A stretch of DNA of 64,000 bases from Burkholderiales bacterium 67-32 (GTDB taxonomy: Bacteria > Pseudomonadota > Gammaproteobacteria > Burkholderiales > Burkholderiaceae_B). This document shows, in pieces, positions 40,829-49,580 of this stretch. Each line of letters opens with the position of its first letter. Positions within the stretch are counted from its first letter, which is position 1. The stretch lies in contig MKUP01000007.1 of NCBI GenBank assembly GCA_001898625.1, forward strand, positions 182,627 to 246,626. Direction: 5' to 3'. Below the pieces are notes generated by a model that worked only from the letters and a program-made list of their open reading frames with translations, ran no database searches and was not told where the DNA came from. The position numbers and the translations under genes are program-made.

Positions 40829-42757
40829 ATGAGCATTGCCGCATCCGATGACCGCCGGCCCTTGATCTGGGCCATCAGCGCGCACCGGCTGACCGAGGTC
40901 TTCCGCACCGTCAGCCCCGAACTGGCGGACCGGGCTGCCATCGAGATCATCGACAAGGGCTTCGACGACGCGATCGCCGAGATCGCCCGGCGCAGCGAAA
41001 AACGGGCCTGCGACGTCATCGTCGCGGCGGGCGCCCATGGCGCCTATCTGCGCCAGAACGTCAGCATCCCCGTGGCCTTCGTCAAGGTGGGCGGCTTCGA
41101 CCTGATGGCCGCGATCTGCAAGGCGCGGCAGTTCTCCGACCGCATCGCCATGGTCATGCACCGGCGCGTGCCGCCGGCGTTGAACCGCTTCGCGACGCTG
41201 TTCTCTTTGCCCATGCAGATCCGCGCCTACCAGACCGCCGAGGATGCCCGGCACTGCATCCAGGAACTGGCGGCGGCCGGCGTTGAGGTGGTGGTCGGCC
41301 CCGGCCTGATCGCCAACCTGGCCGATGAAGCCGGATTGACGGGCATCCTGGTCTATTCGCTGGATTCGGTGCGCGCCGCCTTCGACGACGCGATCGAGAT
41401 CGCCGCCGCGCAGAAGGCCGAGAAATCTCGCCGCACGCAGCTCGACTCGGTGCTCTATCACCTGAACGACGGCGTTATCGCGGTGGACATGGCCGGCCGC
41501 ATCGTCGCCGCCAATCCCTCGGTGGACAAGCTGACCGGCCGCCGCGTGCGCGAAGCCCTGGGCCAGCCGCTGCGCCAGGTGCTGCCCGACCTCGAGCCGG
41601 GGCAGGTCATGACCCGTGGGGCGAGCGAGATCGGGACCGTGCAGGAGATGGGCGGCAAGTCCGTCGTGGTCGACCGCGTGCCGCTGCTGGACGAGGGCAT
41701 GCAGACCGGCGCCATCTTCACGCTGCACGGGTCCAGCGAACTGGAGCGCGCCGTCAGCAAGCTGCGGGCGCATACGCACCGGCGCTCGCGCGTGGCCCGC
41801 TACCGGCTGGACGACGTGGTCGCCGAGTCCGCCGCCATGCGCCAGGTGATCGCGCAGTGCCGGGTCTTCGCCGAGCATAGCGACGCGGCCGTGCTGATCC
41901 ACGGCGAAAGCGGCACCGGCAAGGAGTTGCTGGCCCAGGGCCTGCACAATGCCAGCCGCCGGCGTCGGCATCCCTTCATCGCCATCAACTGCGGCGCCTT
42001 CACCGAGACCTTGCTGGAAAGCGAGCTGTTCGGCTACGACGAGGGCGCTTTCACGGGAGCACGCCGGCAGGGCAAGCCCGGCCTGTTCGAGTCCGCCAAC
42101 GAAGGCACGCTGTTCCTGGACGAGATAGGCGAGATGCCGCTGCCGTTGCAGACGAGGCTGCTGCGCGCCTTGCAGGAGAAGGAGATCACGCGCGTGGGCA
42201 GCGTCGACACCATTCCGGTCGACGTGCGCATCGTGGCCGCCACTCATCGCGACCTGCTGGCCATGGTCAGGGCGGGCGCTTTCCGGGAGGACCTGTACTA
42301 CCGCCTGAACATCCTGCAGGTGGTGGTGCCGCCGCTGCGCGACCGGCCCGAGGACATCGAGGCGCTGGCCCGGCTGCTGTTGCCGGCGGCGTTGGGGCGG
42401 GCGGGATTGCAGGAGGCCGTGGCGCCCATGCTTGAGGCGGCGCTGCCCGTGCTGAAGGAAGGCGCGTGGCGGGGCAATGTCAGGGAGCTGGAGAACGTGT
42501 CGGAACGCCTGACCATGGCCTGCCTGACCGAGGGGCGGCCGCTGTCGCGCCGCGAGGTGCGGGCCATGCTGGCCGATGCGCCGGCCCGGCGCCAGGCGCC
42601 CGCGGCGCGCAGCCTGTCGATGGTGCGCGCCAGCCAGGAGGCCGCCCATGCCCGCGCCGTGCTGGCCGAGTGCGCGGGCAACCACCAGGAGGCCGCGCGG
42701 CGGCTGGGCGTCAGCCGCACCACGTTGTGGCGCAAGATCAAGGCGGCGCAAGCCTAG
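40829..42757 (+). CDS. PrpR-type sigma-54-dependent activator
   Basis: A 642-residue enhancer-binding protein. The N-terminal PrpR_N sensor domain (about 1-190) is followed by a PAS-like segment (about 205-300) and the AAA+ domain: Walker A 'GESGTGKE', sigma-54 loop 'EGAFTGA', and 'GTLFLDEIGEMPL'. A Fis-type HTH closes it ('NHQEAARRLGVSRTTLWRKI'). ATG 40829 lies 6 bases after AAAGGAG. PrpR proteins sense 2-methylcitrate in propionate metabolism; here it stands beside PrpF-like isomerases and Bug instead of prpBCD, so a related tricarboxylate is likely. It should activate the two sigma-54 promoters. Confidence 0.94.
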   Translation: MSIAASDDRRPLIWAISAHRLTEVFRTVSPELADRAAIEIIDKGFDDAIAEIARRSEKRACDVIVAAGAHGAYLRQNVSIPVAFVKVGGFDLMAAICKARQFSDRIAMVMHRRVPPALNRFATLFSLPMQIRAYQTAEDARHCIQELAAAGVEVVVGPGLIANLADEAGLTGILVYSLDSVRAAFDDAIEIAAAQKAEKSRRTQLDSVLYHLNDGVIAVDMAGRIVAANPSVDKLTGRRVREALGQPLRQVLPDLEPGQVMTRGASEIGTVQEMGGKSVVVDRVPLLDEGMQTGAIFTLHGSSELERAVSKLRAHTHRRSRVARYRLDDVVAESAAMRQVIAQCRVFAEHSDAAVLIHGESGTGKELLAQGLHNASRRRRHPFIAINCGAFTETLLESELFGYDEGAFTGARRQGKPGLFESANEGTLFLDEIGEMPLPLQTRLLRALQEKEITRVGSVDTIPVDVRIVAATHRDLLAMVRAGAFREDLYYRLNILQVVVPPLRDRPEDIEALARLLLPAALGRAGLQEAVAPMLEAALPVLKEGAWRGNVRELENVSERLTMACLTEGRPLSRREVRAMLADAPARRQAPAARSLSMVRASQEAAHARAVLAECAGNHQEAARRLGVSRTTLWRKIKAAQA

Positions 42758-42846
42758 GGAGAACCGGCCCTGGGCGCGGCGGTGCAAAATAGGGGCAAAC
42801 CCACCGGTCGCGACGGCGGGCCGTGGATCGGTATTGGAGAGACCTG

Positions 42847-43776
42847 GTGAAACTCACGACCTTGAACGCGCTGGTCGCGGCGGTGGAGGAAGGCAGCCTG
42901 CGCGGCGCGGCACGGCGGGTGGGTACGTCGCAGCCGGCGCTGACCAAGATGGTCAGGGAGCTGGAGCTCGAACTGGGCGTGACGCTGTTGCAGCGGACCT
43001 CGCGCGGCGTCATGCCCACGGCCCAGGGCCGCATCCTGTACGAGCGCACGGTCAAGGCACGGCGCGAATTGAACCTGGCGGTGGACGAGATCCGGCAGAT
43101 GTCGGGCTCCATGGTGGGCGAACTGCACCTGGGCGCCGTGCCGGTGGCGGTGATGCTGCTGGTGCCCGAGGCCCTGCGGACTTTCGGCCAGGAGTTTCCG
43201 GGCATCCGGCTGCGCGTGAGCGAGGAACTTTACGTCGCGCAATTGCAGAAGCTGCGGTCCCAGGAAGTGGACGTGACCCTGGGCGGCATACCGGAAGACC
43301 TGTCGGCGGGCGAGTTCCACATCGAGCCCCTGATCCGCACGACCATGGTGCCGACGGCGCGCCGCGGCAGCCCGTGGCTGAAGGCGCGTACGCTGGCCGA
43401 TCTGCAGGGGGCACGCTGGGTGTTCACCGGCGCCGACGGAGAGTCGGGCTATGCCCGGCCGCTGTTCGAGCAGCACGGCCTGGAACCGCCGGCAGTGGCC
43501 GCGGTGGCCAATTCGACCCTGGCGCTGCTGTCCCTGCTTGCGGCGGGCGACTATGTGGGCCTGATGCCGCGCCAGATCGCCATGCAGCCGCTGGCGTCCC
43601 AATTCATGTCGGTGATCGACGTGGAAGAGAAGGGCCACGACCTGACGGTGGGCGCCATGCTGCGCAGCGATTCGCTGCCGTCGCCGCTGATGCGGCACCT
43701 GATCACCCACCTGCACCGGGCCGCCCACCACATCGGAGACGACGATGCCGGGCTCGCGCCGGCCCGGCGAGCCTAG
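42847..43776 (+). CDS. LysR-family transcriptional regulator
   Basis: A 309-residue LysR protein. The HTH is in 'GSLRGAARRVGTSQPALTKM' and the substrate domain opens 'GELHLGAVPVAVMLLVPEAL'. I prefer GTG 42847 because GGAGAG stands 6 bases upstream. An earlier GTG at 42823 would add eight residues. It lies 89 bases after the PrpR-like activator on the same strand and may belong to the same locus. No divergent target gene is present. Confidence 0.9.
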   Translation: MKLTTLNALVAAVEEGSLRGAARRVGTSQPALTKMVRELELELGVTLLQRTSRGVMPTAQGRILYERTVKARRELNLAVDEIRQMSGSMVGELHLGAVPVAVMLLVPEALRTFGQEFPGIRLRVSEELYVAQLQKLRSQEVDVTLGGIPEDLSAGEFHIEPLIRTTMVPTARRGSPWLKARTLADLQGARWVFTGADGESGYARPLFEQHGLEPPAVAAVANSTLALLSLLAAGDYVGLMPRQIAMQPLASQFMSVIDVEEKGHDLTVGAMLRSDSLPSPLMRHLITHLHRAAHHIGDDDAGLAPARRA

Positions 43777-43785
43777 GACGCCGTC

Positions 43786-43941
43786 CTAGCGGTTGACGAC
43801 CACGCCGGCGTCTATCGTGCCGTAGACGCTGATGCCGTTGCCGCTTTGCGCGGAACCGGAGGGAGATCGCGGCGCGGGCGTGCAGGCCACGCAGAAGGCC
43901 GCCAGCAGCGGCCCGGTCGTCTTGAGCAAGAATCGAAGCAT
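43786..43941 (-). CDS. Tiny lipoprotein with porin-like C-terminus
   Basis: A 51-residue product: signal and lipobox 'TTGPLLAAFCVACTPAP', a short Ser/Gly linker, then 'GISVYGTIDAGVVVNR'. That end resembles the first beta-strand of proteobacterial porins (consensus-like VTLYGxxDAG). AGGA precedes ATG 43941. It lies 17 bases after the GGDEF/EAL gene on the same strand. The function is unknown. It could be a real small lipoprotein or a remnant. Confidence 0.6.
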   Translation of the reverse strand: MLRFLLKTTGPLLAAFCVACTPAPRSPSGSAQSGNGISVYGTIDAGVVVNR

Positions 43942-43958
43942 AGGGTTTCCTGTCCGCG

Positions 43959-46904
43959 TCAATGCAGGCCCCAGGCGGACATGCCGTCCGAGGCTCCTGG
44001 CTGGGAGCCGCCGACAACGAAAGCACGGACCTGTTCGTCGGTGATGAAGCTCGCGGCAGAACTGGCGCGCAAGATTTCGTCGGGCGCCATGGGCTTGGCG
44101 ATGGCCCAGCCCTGTACATAGTCTACCCCCAGCTCCGCCAGCGCTTCCACCGTGGGATAGTCCTCCACCCATTCGGCGATGCTGCGCATGCCGAGGTTGC
44201 GCGCCAGCTCGACGATGGCCTCGACGATGGCGTAGTTGGCCGGATGCTCGTGCATCCGCTTGATGAAGCCGCCATCGATCTTGAGCGCGTCGGCGGCGAA
44301 TTCCTTCAGGTACGAGAACGACGTGTAGCCGGCCCCGAAGTCATCGAGCGCGATCTTGGCGCCGCAGGACTTGAGCCGGTCGATGAAGCGGCGGGAGTTG
44401 GCGAGGTCGTGCAGGGCCACGCTTTCGGTGATCTCCATGCACAGGTATTTCACCACCGGACCGAAGCGCGAGAGGATGCGGAAGGTATCCTCGATGAAGG
44501 CCTCGTCGTTCAGCGAGGCGCCGCTCAGGTTGACGCAGACGAAGCGGGTATTGGGCAGGCGCGGCAGGTTCTCGGTCAGCCACACCAGCGTCGAGGTCAG
44601 CACCCATTTGTCCAGTTCGCCGATGGTGCCGTTGGCCTCGGCCGCCGCGATGATCTTGCCGGCAGGCACCATCGAGCCGGACGAGTCCTGCATGCGGATC
44701 AGCACTTCGAAGTCCAGCGAGGCCTCGGGCGAGCGCAGCGACATGATGGGCTGCATGACCAGCGACAGGCCGGTGGGCGTGAAGGTGCTGCCGAGTTCCT
44801 CGATCAGCCGCAGTTCCTCGGCGCGCTCCTGGAAGGCCGGCGCGTTTTCCTTGTAGATGACCAGGTGGCCGTGCTTGCCCTTCTTGGCCTCGCGGCAGGC
44901 GCGGTCGGCCGCCGAGACGGCATCCTGGACGCGCATCTCGGGCGTGATCTCGATCAGGCCGATGGAGACCTTGACCTGGAACGAACGCCGGCGCAGCTGG
45001 AACGGCATGTCGCAGATGTCGCTGATGATGCGGCGGCACAGGTCCGTGGCCGGCAGCATGGCGGTGTCGCGCAGCACCAGGATGAACTCGTCGCCGCCGA
45101 TGCGGCCGACGTGGTGGTGTTCCCCCAGCGACCATTTGACGCGCTGGCATACCTGCTTGAGGACCTCGTCGCCGGTCTGGTGGCCATACAGATCGTTGAT
45201 CAGCTTGAAACGGTCCAGGTCCAGGTAGGCCAGGGCGATCGGGTGCGCCGGGTCGAATTGTTTCAGCGACGCCTCGAGGATGTGCTCGATGCCCCGGCGG
45301 TTGAGCGCGCCGGTCAGTGTGTCGTTGTTGGCGAGGAAGCGCAGCCGCTCGGTGGCTTTGCGCCGTTCGGTGATGTCCTGCAGCGAGCCTTCGATGCGGG
45401 TATGGGCCAGCGTGGCCTTGGCCAGGTACCAGCGCGGCTCCATGCCGCCTATGGGCTGGGCCTGGATTTCCGCTTCGCCGCCGCGGTCGGCGATATCCTT
45501 GAGCCGTGCCAGCGCGCCAGGTTCGAAGTAATTCTGCCAGCGCAGTTCGTGCAGCGGCCGGCCCTCCAGGCCGAGCTTCTCCTGCATCGCCGTATTGGCG
45601 CGCACGAACCTGCCGTCGGGCTCCAGCGTGAACAGGCCCACGGGCGTCACTTCGTAGGCGCGTTGCAGTTCGGCCTCGGCATGTTCGCGCTCGATCCGTT
45701 CCACGCGTATCTGCTCGGCGAATGCGAAGGCGGCCACGAGGCTGGACGCCAGCGCGGCGGTGACGCTGTTGAGCGCGCCGACCAGGGCCTTGAAGTCGAA
45801 GGCCGCGGCGATGACCTCGGAGAAGGTGGAGAACAGCACGATGCCCAGCGCCGCCGCGTACCAGAGCGCGATGCGCGAGCGCGTGACGATGACGATGCGG
45901 GCCAGGAAGAAGATGACGACGAAGATGCCGAACGAGGCCACCACCCACATGGCGGGCAGGAAGGCGGCGAAACTGAGGAAGACGGCCAGGACCAGCAGTA
46001 CCAGGCCGGCGCGCGAGCCGGCGCGCAGCAGCCAGCCGTAGCCCACCCGGCTGAGCTCGGTGCGCATGAACTGGGCGAACAGCGTGTAGGTGACGATGTA
46101 GTAGGCGGCGATGGTCAGCTTGCGGGTCATCGCCATCCAATCGACGGGAATGGTGCGTTCCAGCCACTGGGTGTCGAATCCCATCGTGATGCCGCCCAGG
46201 CGCAGGTTGCCGACCAGCCAGATCGCGAACAGCAGGTAGCGCGCGTCGCGGTTGATCAGCGCCGTCATCAGCGTGAGCACCGCCAGGGTCAGCAGTCCGC
46301 CCTCGAGCACGCCCGTGGCGTGGTGGTAGGCCAGATGGGACAGGGCCAGCTCGGATTTGGGCCAGGCCTCGACAGTGATGCGGGCGGGGCCCGAGAAGTG
46401 GGCGCGGCACAGCAGGTCGAGCGGCCGCGCGTGCACGCCCAGATCCAGCGCGAAACCCGACTTCACCGACTGCAGGATGCCCGACGTGCCGCCGCGCGTG
46501 GCCGCGCCCAGGGGCGTCAGGCCGGCAGCGTTCCAGCACGAGACCTCCTGCGCATGGCGGGAGGGAAGTTCCACGCTTTGCGGCGTGTTCGAAGGCGGGA
46601 CGGTGAAGCGGAACCAGAACGGCGTCTCGGCCAGGCGGGTGTCGTGGAACCGGATGGCGGGCGCGGACGCGAGGGCGACCAGCGCTTCGGGAGGGGTCTG
46701 GCCGGTCTTGTCGGCGACCACGGCGAAGGGCAGGACGCGATTGTCGTTGGTGTCGTAGATGCTGTGTTCCAGCGTGAGCGCCACCAGCGAGAAGACGAAG
46801 ATCGCGGCCGGTACGAGGTAGTACGAGAAGTTGCTTAAGAACCAGTCGATCTTGGCCGTAACCCAGGCGATGCGGGTAGAGGGTTCCGCCGAAGGGGGCT
46901 GCAT
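43959..46904 (-). CDS. Membrane GGDEF/EAL c-di-GMP protein
   Basis: A 981-residue protein. One N-terminal helix, a periplasmic 7TMR-DISM-like sensor (about 50-190), seven helices (195-400), a PAS domain (about 412-512), GGDEF with intact 'RIGGDEFILV' at 601-610, and an EAL domain from about 700. EAL reads 'DFEVLIRM' with conserved 'NLSGASL', 'EITESVAL', 'LDDFGAGYTSFSYL' and 'LKIDGGFI', so most catalytic residues are kept. It may both make and break c-di-GMP. A FeeM-like acyltransferase gene lies 77 bases upstream on the same strand. Confidence 0.94.
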   Translation of the reverse strand: MQPPSAEPSTRIAWVTAKIDWFLSNFSYYLVPAAIFVFSLVALTLEHSIYDTNDNRVLPFAVVADKTGQTPPEALVALASAPAIRFHDTRLAETPFWFRFTVPPSNTPQSVELPSRHAQEVSCWNAAGLTPLGAATRGGTSGILQSVKSGFALDLGVHARPLDLLCRAHFSGPARITVEAWPKSELALSHLAYHHATGVLEGGLLTLAVLTLMTALINRDARYLLFAIWLVGNLRLGGITMGFDTQWLERTIPVDWMAMTRKLTIAAYYIVTYTLFAQFMRTELSRVGYGWLLRAGSRAGLVLLVLAVFLSFAAFLPAMWVVASFGIFVVIFFLARIVIVTRSRIALWYAAALGIVLFSTFSEVIAAAFDFKALVGALNSVTAALASSLVAAFAFAEQIRVERIEREHAEAELQRAYEVTPVGLFTLEPDGRFVRANTAMQEKLGLEGRPLHELRWQNYFEPGALARLKDIADRGGEAEIQAQPIGGMEPRWYLAKATLAHTRIEGSLQDITERRKATERLRFLANNDTLTGALNRRGIEHILEASLKQFDPAHPIALAYLDLDRFKLINDLYGHQTGDEVLKQVCQRVKWSLGEHHHVGRIGGDEFILVLRDTAMLPATDLCRRIISDICDMPFQLRRRSFQVKVSIGLIEITPEMRVQDAVSAADRACREAKKGKHGHLVIYKENAPAFQERAEELRLIEELGSTFTPTGLSLVMQPIMSLRSPEASLDFEVLIRMQDSSGSMVPAGKIIAAAEANGTIGELDKWVLTSTLVWLTENLPRLPNTRFVCVNLSGASLNDEAFIEDTFRILSRFGPVVKYLCMEITESVALHDLANSRRFIDRLKSCGAKIALDDFGAGYTSFSYLKEFAADALKIDGGFIKRMHEHPANYAIVEAIVELARNLGMRSIAEWVEDYPTVEALAELGVDYVQGWAIAKPMAPDEILRASSAASFITDEQVRAFVVGGSQPGASDGMSAWGLH

Positions 46905-46981
46905 GTTCGCCTTGTGAAGGAGGGGGGGCTTGTCGTTTCGCGGGCGGCCCGCCCCCCGGAAGGGCCGCTGATCGTGCCGGA

Positions 46982-47734
46982 TCAGTCCTGCGGTTGAAGG
47001 AGATCTTCCCGTTCCCGCGAAGCGCTGCGCAGCGCGTCAATGTTAATCAAATTCCCATCGATGCGAATGTCCGGATGATGGGTCTTGAACACAAACTGAT
47101 ACAAAGGATGGCTACCCTCGCGCCACCGCTTTTCGGCCGTCGCGATTTCGAAAGCCAGTACGCGGTGAGGGATGTTGCCCGCGTGGCGCATCGGCATGAA
47201 GCCTTGGCCGGGGAACACCTCGCGGAACATCAGCGCCTCGTACTGGCGATCGAGTGGGGACCGTCCGGCGATGACCATCCAGTCTATGCCCGCTTGCACG
47301 CAAAAGAGGAAATAAGCCTTGAAAAGAGCGGTTTTCGCGACACGGCCCATGCGCTCGCTGGCCACGCCCAGCCGGGTGGCCTCGGCCAGGGCATAGCCCG
47401 AGAGCCAATCGGGCAGCGTGACCGACTGTTCCAGCCACAAGGGGCCGCACATGTTGGTCTGGACGCGCATGGTGCCCAGCGGCGCGCCGTCGAACTTGGA
47501 TTCGGCCAGCAGCACGACCGAGCCGGGGTCGGTGTCGTGCTGTTCCGGTTCGCCCAGGTTGCGGGCGATTTCCGGTACGTGGCGACCGTAGGCCGACTGG
47601 CGCATGGCGATGGCTTTTTCCATGGCTTCACCGTCCCGGGCGATGCGGATGGTGAAGGGCAGGTTCTCGGGGGTCTGCTCGGAAAGCGGCAGCAGCAGAC
47701 CGGACCGGTTGGACAGCGTGTTGTCGTAAGACAT
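46982..47734 (-). CDS. FeeM-like N-acyl amino acid synthase / acyltransferase
   Basis: A 250-residue protein of the GNAT-like acyltransferase group that contains FeeM N-acyl amino acid synthases and is related to LuxI-type synthases. Seen: 'IRIARDGEAMEKAIAMRQSA', 'DPGSVVLLAESKFDGAPLGT', 'LAEATRLGVASERMGRVAKT' and 'GIDWMVIAGRSPLDRQYEAL'. It could make a long-chain N-acyl amino acid lipid or signal. AAGGAAG precedes ATG 47734. It probably shares a transcript with the GGDEF/EAL gene. The acyl donor and acceptor are unknown. Confidence 0.75.
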   Translation of the reverse strand: MSYDNTLSNRSGLLLPLSEQTPENLPFTIRIARDGEAMEKAIAMRQSAYGRHVPEIARNLGEPEQHDTDPGSVVLLAESKFDGAPLGTMRVQTNMCGPLWLEQSVTLPDWLSGYALAEATRLGVASERMGRVAKTALFKAYFLFCVQAGIDWMVIAGRSPLDRQYEALMFREVFPGQGFMPMRHAGNIPHRVLAFEIATAEKRWREGSHPLYQFVFKTHHPDIRIDGNLINIDALRSASREREDLLQPQD

Positions 47735-47863
47735 TTGAACTTCCTTGTAAGAGTGAGACGGTATGGCCGTTGCGGATATCGCAGCGGTAACACCAGATTC
47801 GCACGTCTCGGCGGGAAGTTGCTTACAACGGTCGGGAAAAAGGGGGTTATGGCCCGGTTTTTG

Positions 47864-47896
47864 TTGTGCGCTGCACAATAGGCGGTTTCAACCGCC
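47864..47896. promoter_or_regulatory. Two palindromes between the TauE/SafE and FeeM-like genes
   Basis: TTGTGC-GCT-GCACAA (47864-47878) is a perfect 6-bp inverted repeat in the leader of the FeeM-like gene and may be an operator. GGCGGTTTCAACCGCC (47881-47896) is a hairpin spanning the stop of the permease gene and may be a weak terminator. Confidence 0.45.
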
Positions 47897-48640
47897 CAGG
47901 CTGGCCCAGATCAGGCTGGCGCCGGCCAGCATCAGCAGGCCGCAGACCAGCCATTCCACGGCGCGCCGGGAAATGGGGGGCGGATGCCGGGCTTGCCACC
48001 ACGATACGCCCGCGACCACGGGAACGGCGCAGATGCCCAGCAGCAGCGAACTCCATTCGAAATGCCCGCTGGCGGCCACCAGCACCAGGCGCAGGGCGGC
48101 GCTGGCGGCGAACATCATGAACAGGCATTCGCGCACCAGGTTGCGGTCCAGGGGCTGCCGGTACAGGTGATAGACCATGGGTGGCCCGGAAGTGGAGAAG
48201 AGGCCGCCGAGCAGCCCCGACAGTACGCCGAAGAACCACAGCGCCGGCTTGCCCGACGGCTGGGCGCGGGGAGCGGTCTGCACCAGCAGCAGGATGGAAC
48301 AGCCGATGATGGCCACGCCCAGCAGCAGGCGCAGCGTCGTGACCGCGTTGGTGCTGAGCCAGGTCAGCAGCGCGACGCCGCCCAGCACGCCCACGAGGCT
48401 GCTGGTCAGGATGGGACGCAGCAGGGTCCAGTCGAAGGTGACGCGGTTGTAGCGCCAGTAGGCCCAGGCGTTCGCCAGGCTCAGGACGCTGGCCACGTTG
48501 GCCGCCTCGGGAATGGGCATCAGTCCGAAGGCGCCGACCATGCCGAGCAGCAGCAGGGCGAAGGCAAAGCCGGTGAGGTTCTGGCAGTAGGCCGACAGGC
48601 CCACGCAGGCGAGGAATAGCAGGAAGGTCAGTACGGTCAT
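47888..48640 (-). CDS. TauE/SafE-family permease
   Basis: A 250-residue membrane protein with about eight hydrophobic helices and two similar halves. The family loop is 'FFGVLSGLLGGLFSTSGPPM', with 'GPPMVYHLY' typical of the TauE/SafE/TSUP group. Members export sulfite, sulfoacetate or other small anions. It sits between the IclR gene and the FeeM-like gene on the same strand. The substrate is unknown. Confidence 0.92.
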   Translation of the reverse strand: MTVLTFLLFLACVGLSAYCQNLTGFAFALLLLGMVGAFGLMPIPEAANVASVLSLANAWAYWRYNRVTFDWTLLRPILTSSLVGVLGGVALLTWLSTNAVTTLRLLLGVAIIGCSILLLVQTAPRAQPSGKPALWFFGVLSGLLGGLFSTSGPPMVYHLYRQPLDRNLVRECLFMMFAASAALRLVLVAASGHFEWSSLLLGICAVPVVAGVSWWQARHPPPISRRAVEWLVCGLLMLAGASLIWASLGG

Positions 48641-48655
48641 GAGCCCGAAATACTA

Positions 48656-48674
48656 ACCCGAAAAAGCCGGGTTT
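48656..48674 (-). terminator. Weak terminator hairpin after the IclR gene
   Basis: AACCCG-AAAAAGC-CGGGTT forms a 6-bp stem in the gap between the IclR stop (48693) and the permease start. The T-rich tract after it on the minus strand is short, so the call is tentative. Confidence 0.35.
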
Positions 48675-48692
48675 TCCGGGGGCGGAGCGCTT

Positions 48693-49463
48693 TCAGCTCG
48701 CGCGCAGCACGGCCGAGATACTGGCCGCGCTGCGCAGCGCGTGCTGGGCCAACGGTGCCTCGGGCTCGAGCTCGTCTTCCAGCGCCAGTCCGGCCACGAT
48801 CAGCGCGGCCACCGCTTCGCCGCTACGGCCGAACACCGGGCAGGCGAGCGTGCCCACGCCGGGCCGCATCTCGCTCAGCCCGAATGACAGGCCCCGGGCC
48901 GCGCGTATCGCTTCCAGCCGCTCCGACGCGGCCGCGTAGCGTTCCTCGCCCACGTGCGCGATGCCCTGTTCGCGCGGCCACGCGGCCAGGATGGCGCGCC
49001 CGCTCACGCTGGCGTCCAGCGGAAAATGCGTGCCGATGTCGGTGATGATGTTCAGCGGCACCGACGGGGCCCAGATGCGTTCGATGATGACCACTTCGTC
49101 CAGCGCCGGCACGGAGATCGAGACGATCGCCCGGCGCTTGCCCACGCCTTTCTCCTGCAACTCGATCGCGTGCGGCAGGGCGGCCCGCCGTATGCCCAGC
49201 CGGTCGTGCTGGGCCGTTCCCAGCACCAGGCATTTGGGGCCCAGCGCATAGACGCCGTTCCGCGCCTGCACCATGCCCCAGAAGGCCAGGGTGCGCAGCA
49301 CGCGGTGAACCGTGGTGCGGTCCAGTTCCGTGGCCTGGGCCAGTTCGAGCGCCGAGGCGCCCCGCGGCATCCGCATCAGCACGTCGAGCAGGAACATGGC
49401 CCGGTCGATGACCTGGACCCGATTGCCGGGCGGCGCTGCGGAAGTTGAGGGCTGGCGGGGCAT
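48693..49463 (-). CDS. IclR-family transcriptional regulator
   Basis: A 256-residue IclR regulator. The winged helix is in 'ASALELAQATELDRTTVHRV' and the effector domain contains 'PSVPLNIITDIGTHFPLDAS'. ATG 49463; an in-frame GTG two codons upstream is possible. It is divergent from a Bug gene. A 17-base operator-like motif in this gap recurs between the dehydrogenase and hydratase genes at 53107, so I infer that this protein controls the whole 49581-53967 pathway. Confidence 0.93.
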   Translation of the reverse strand: MPRQPSTSAAPPGNRVQVIDRAMFLLDVLMRMPRGASALELAQATELDRTTVHRVLRTLAFWGMVQARNGVYALGPKCLVLGTAQHDRLGIRRAALPHAIELQEKGVGKRRAIVSISVPALDEVVIIERIWAPSVPLNIITDIGTHFPLDASVSGRAILAAWPREQGIAHVGEERYAAASERLEAIRAARGLSFGLSEMRPGVGTLACPVFGRSGEAVAALIVAGLALEDELEPEAPLAQHALRSAASISAVLRAS

Positions 49464-49483
49464 GGACACGGTCGAGGGGATCG

Positions 49484-49512
49484 TTGACGTCGCGACATGG
49501 TATCGCTAATCT
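49484..49512 (+). promoter_or_regulatory. Putative promoter of the Bug gene at 49581
   Basis: A -35 TTGACG (49484-49489, 5 of 6) with a weak -10, TAATCT (49507-49512), at 17 bases. The IclR-type repeats lie just downstream at 49522-49552, where a bound regulator would block transcription. Confidence 0.4.
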
Positions 49513-49521
49513 CCGAGTGCG

Positions 49522-49552
49522 TATTACAAGCTTAATGTGCGTAATATGAACA
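49522..49552. promoter_or_regulatory. IclR operator candidate, site A
   Basis: TATTAC (49522-49527) and GTAATA (49541-49546) form an inverted repeat. TGTGCGTAATATGAACA (49536-49552) matches 14 of 17 bases of the perfect palindrome at 53107-53123. It stands between the IclR and Bug genes. Confidence 0.65.
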
Positions 49553-49580
49553 TAACCAACGGTCATGAGAGGTTGTCGCC

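Noticed and set aside
43962-46838. A 958-codon plus-strand frame opposite the GGDEF/EAL gene
   Set aside because: Composition is dominated by Gly, Arg, Gln, Asp and His, as in antisense frames of GC-rich genes; the minus strand encodes intact GGDEF and EAL motifs.
49497-49505. ATGGTATCG near the IclR gene, equal to one half of the LacI operator
   Set aside because: Only a half-site without the symmetric partner; nine bases can occur by chance, and the site lies in a region explained by IclR-type repeats.
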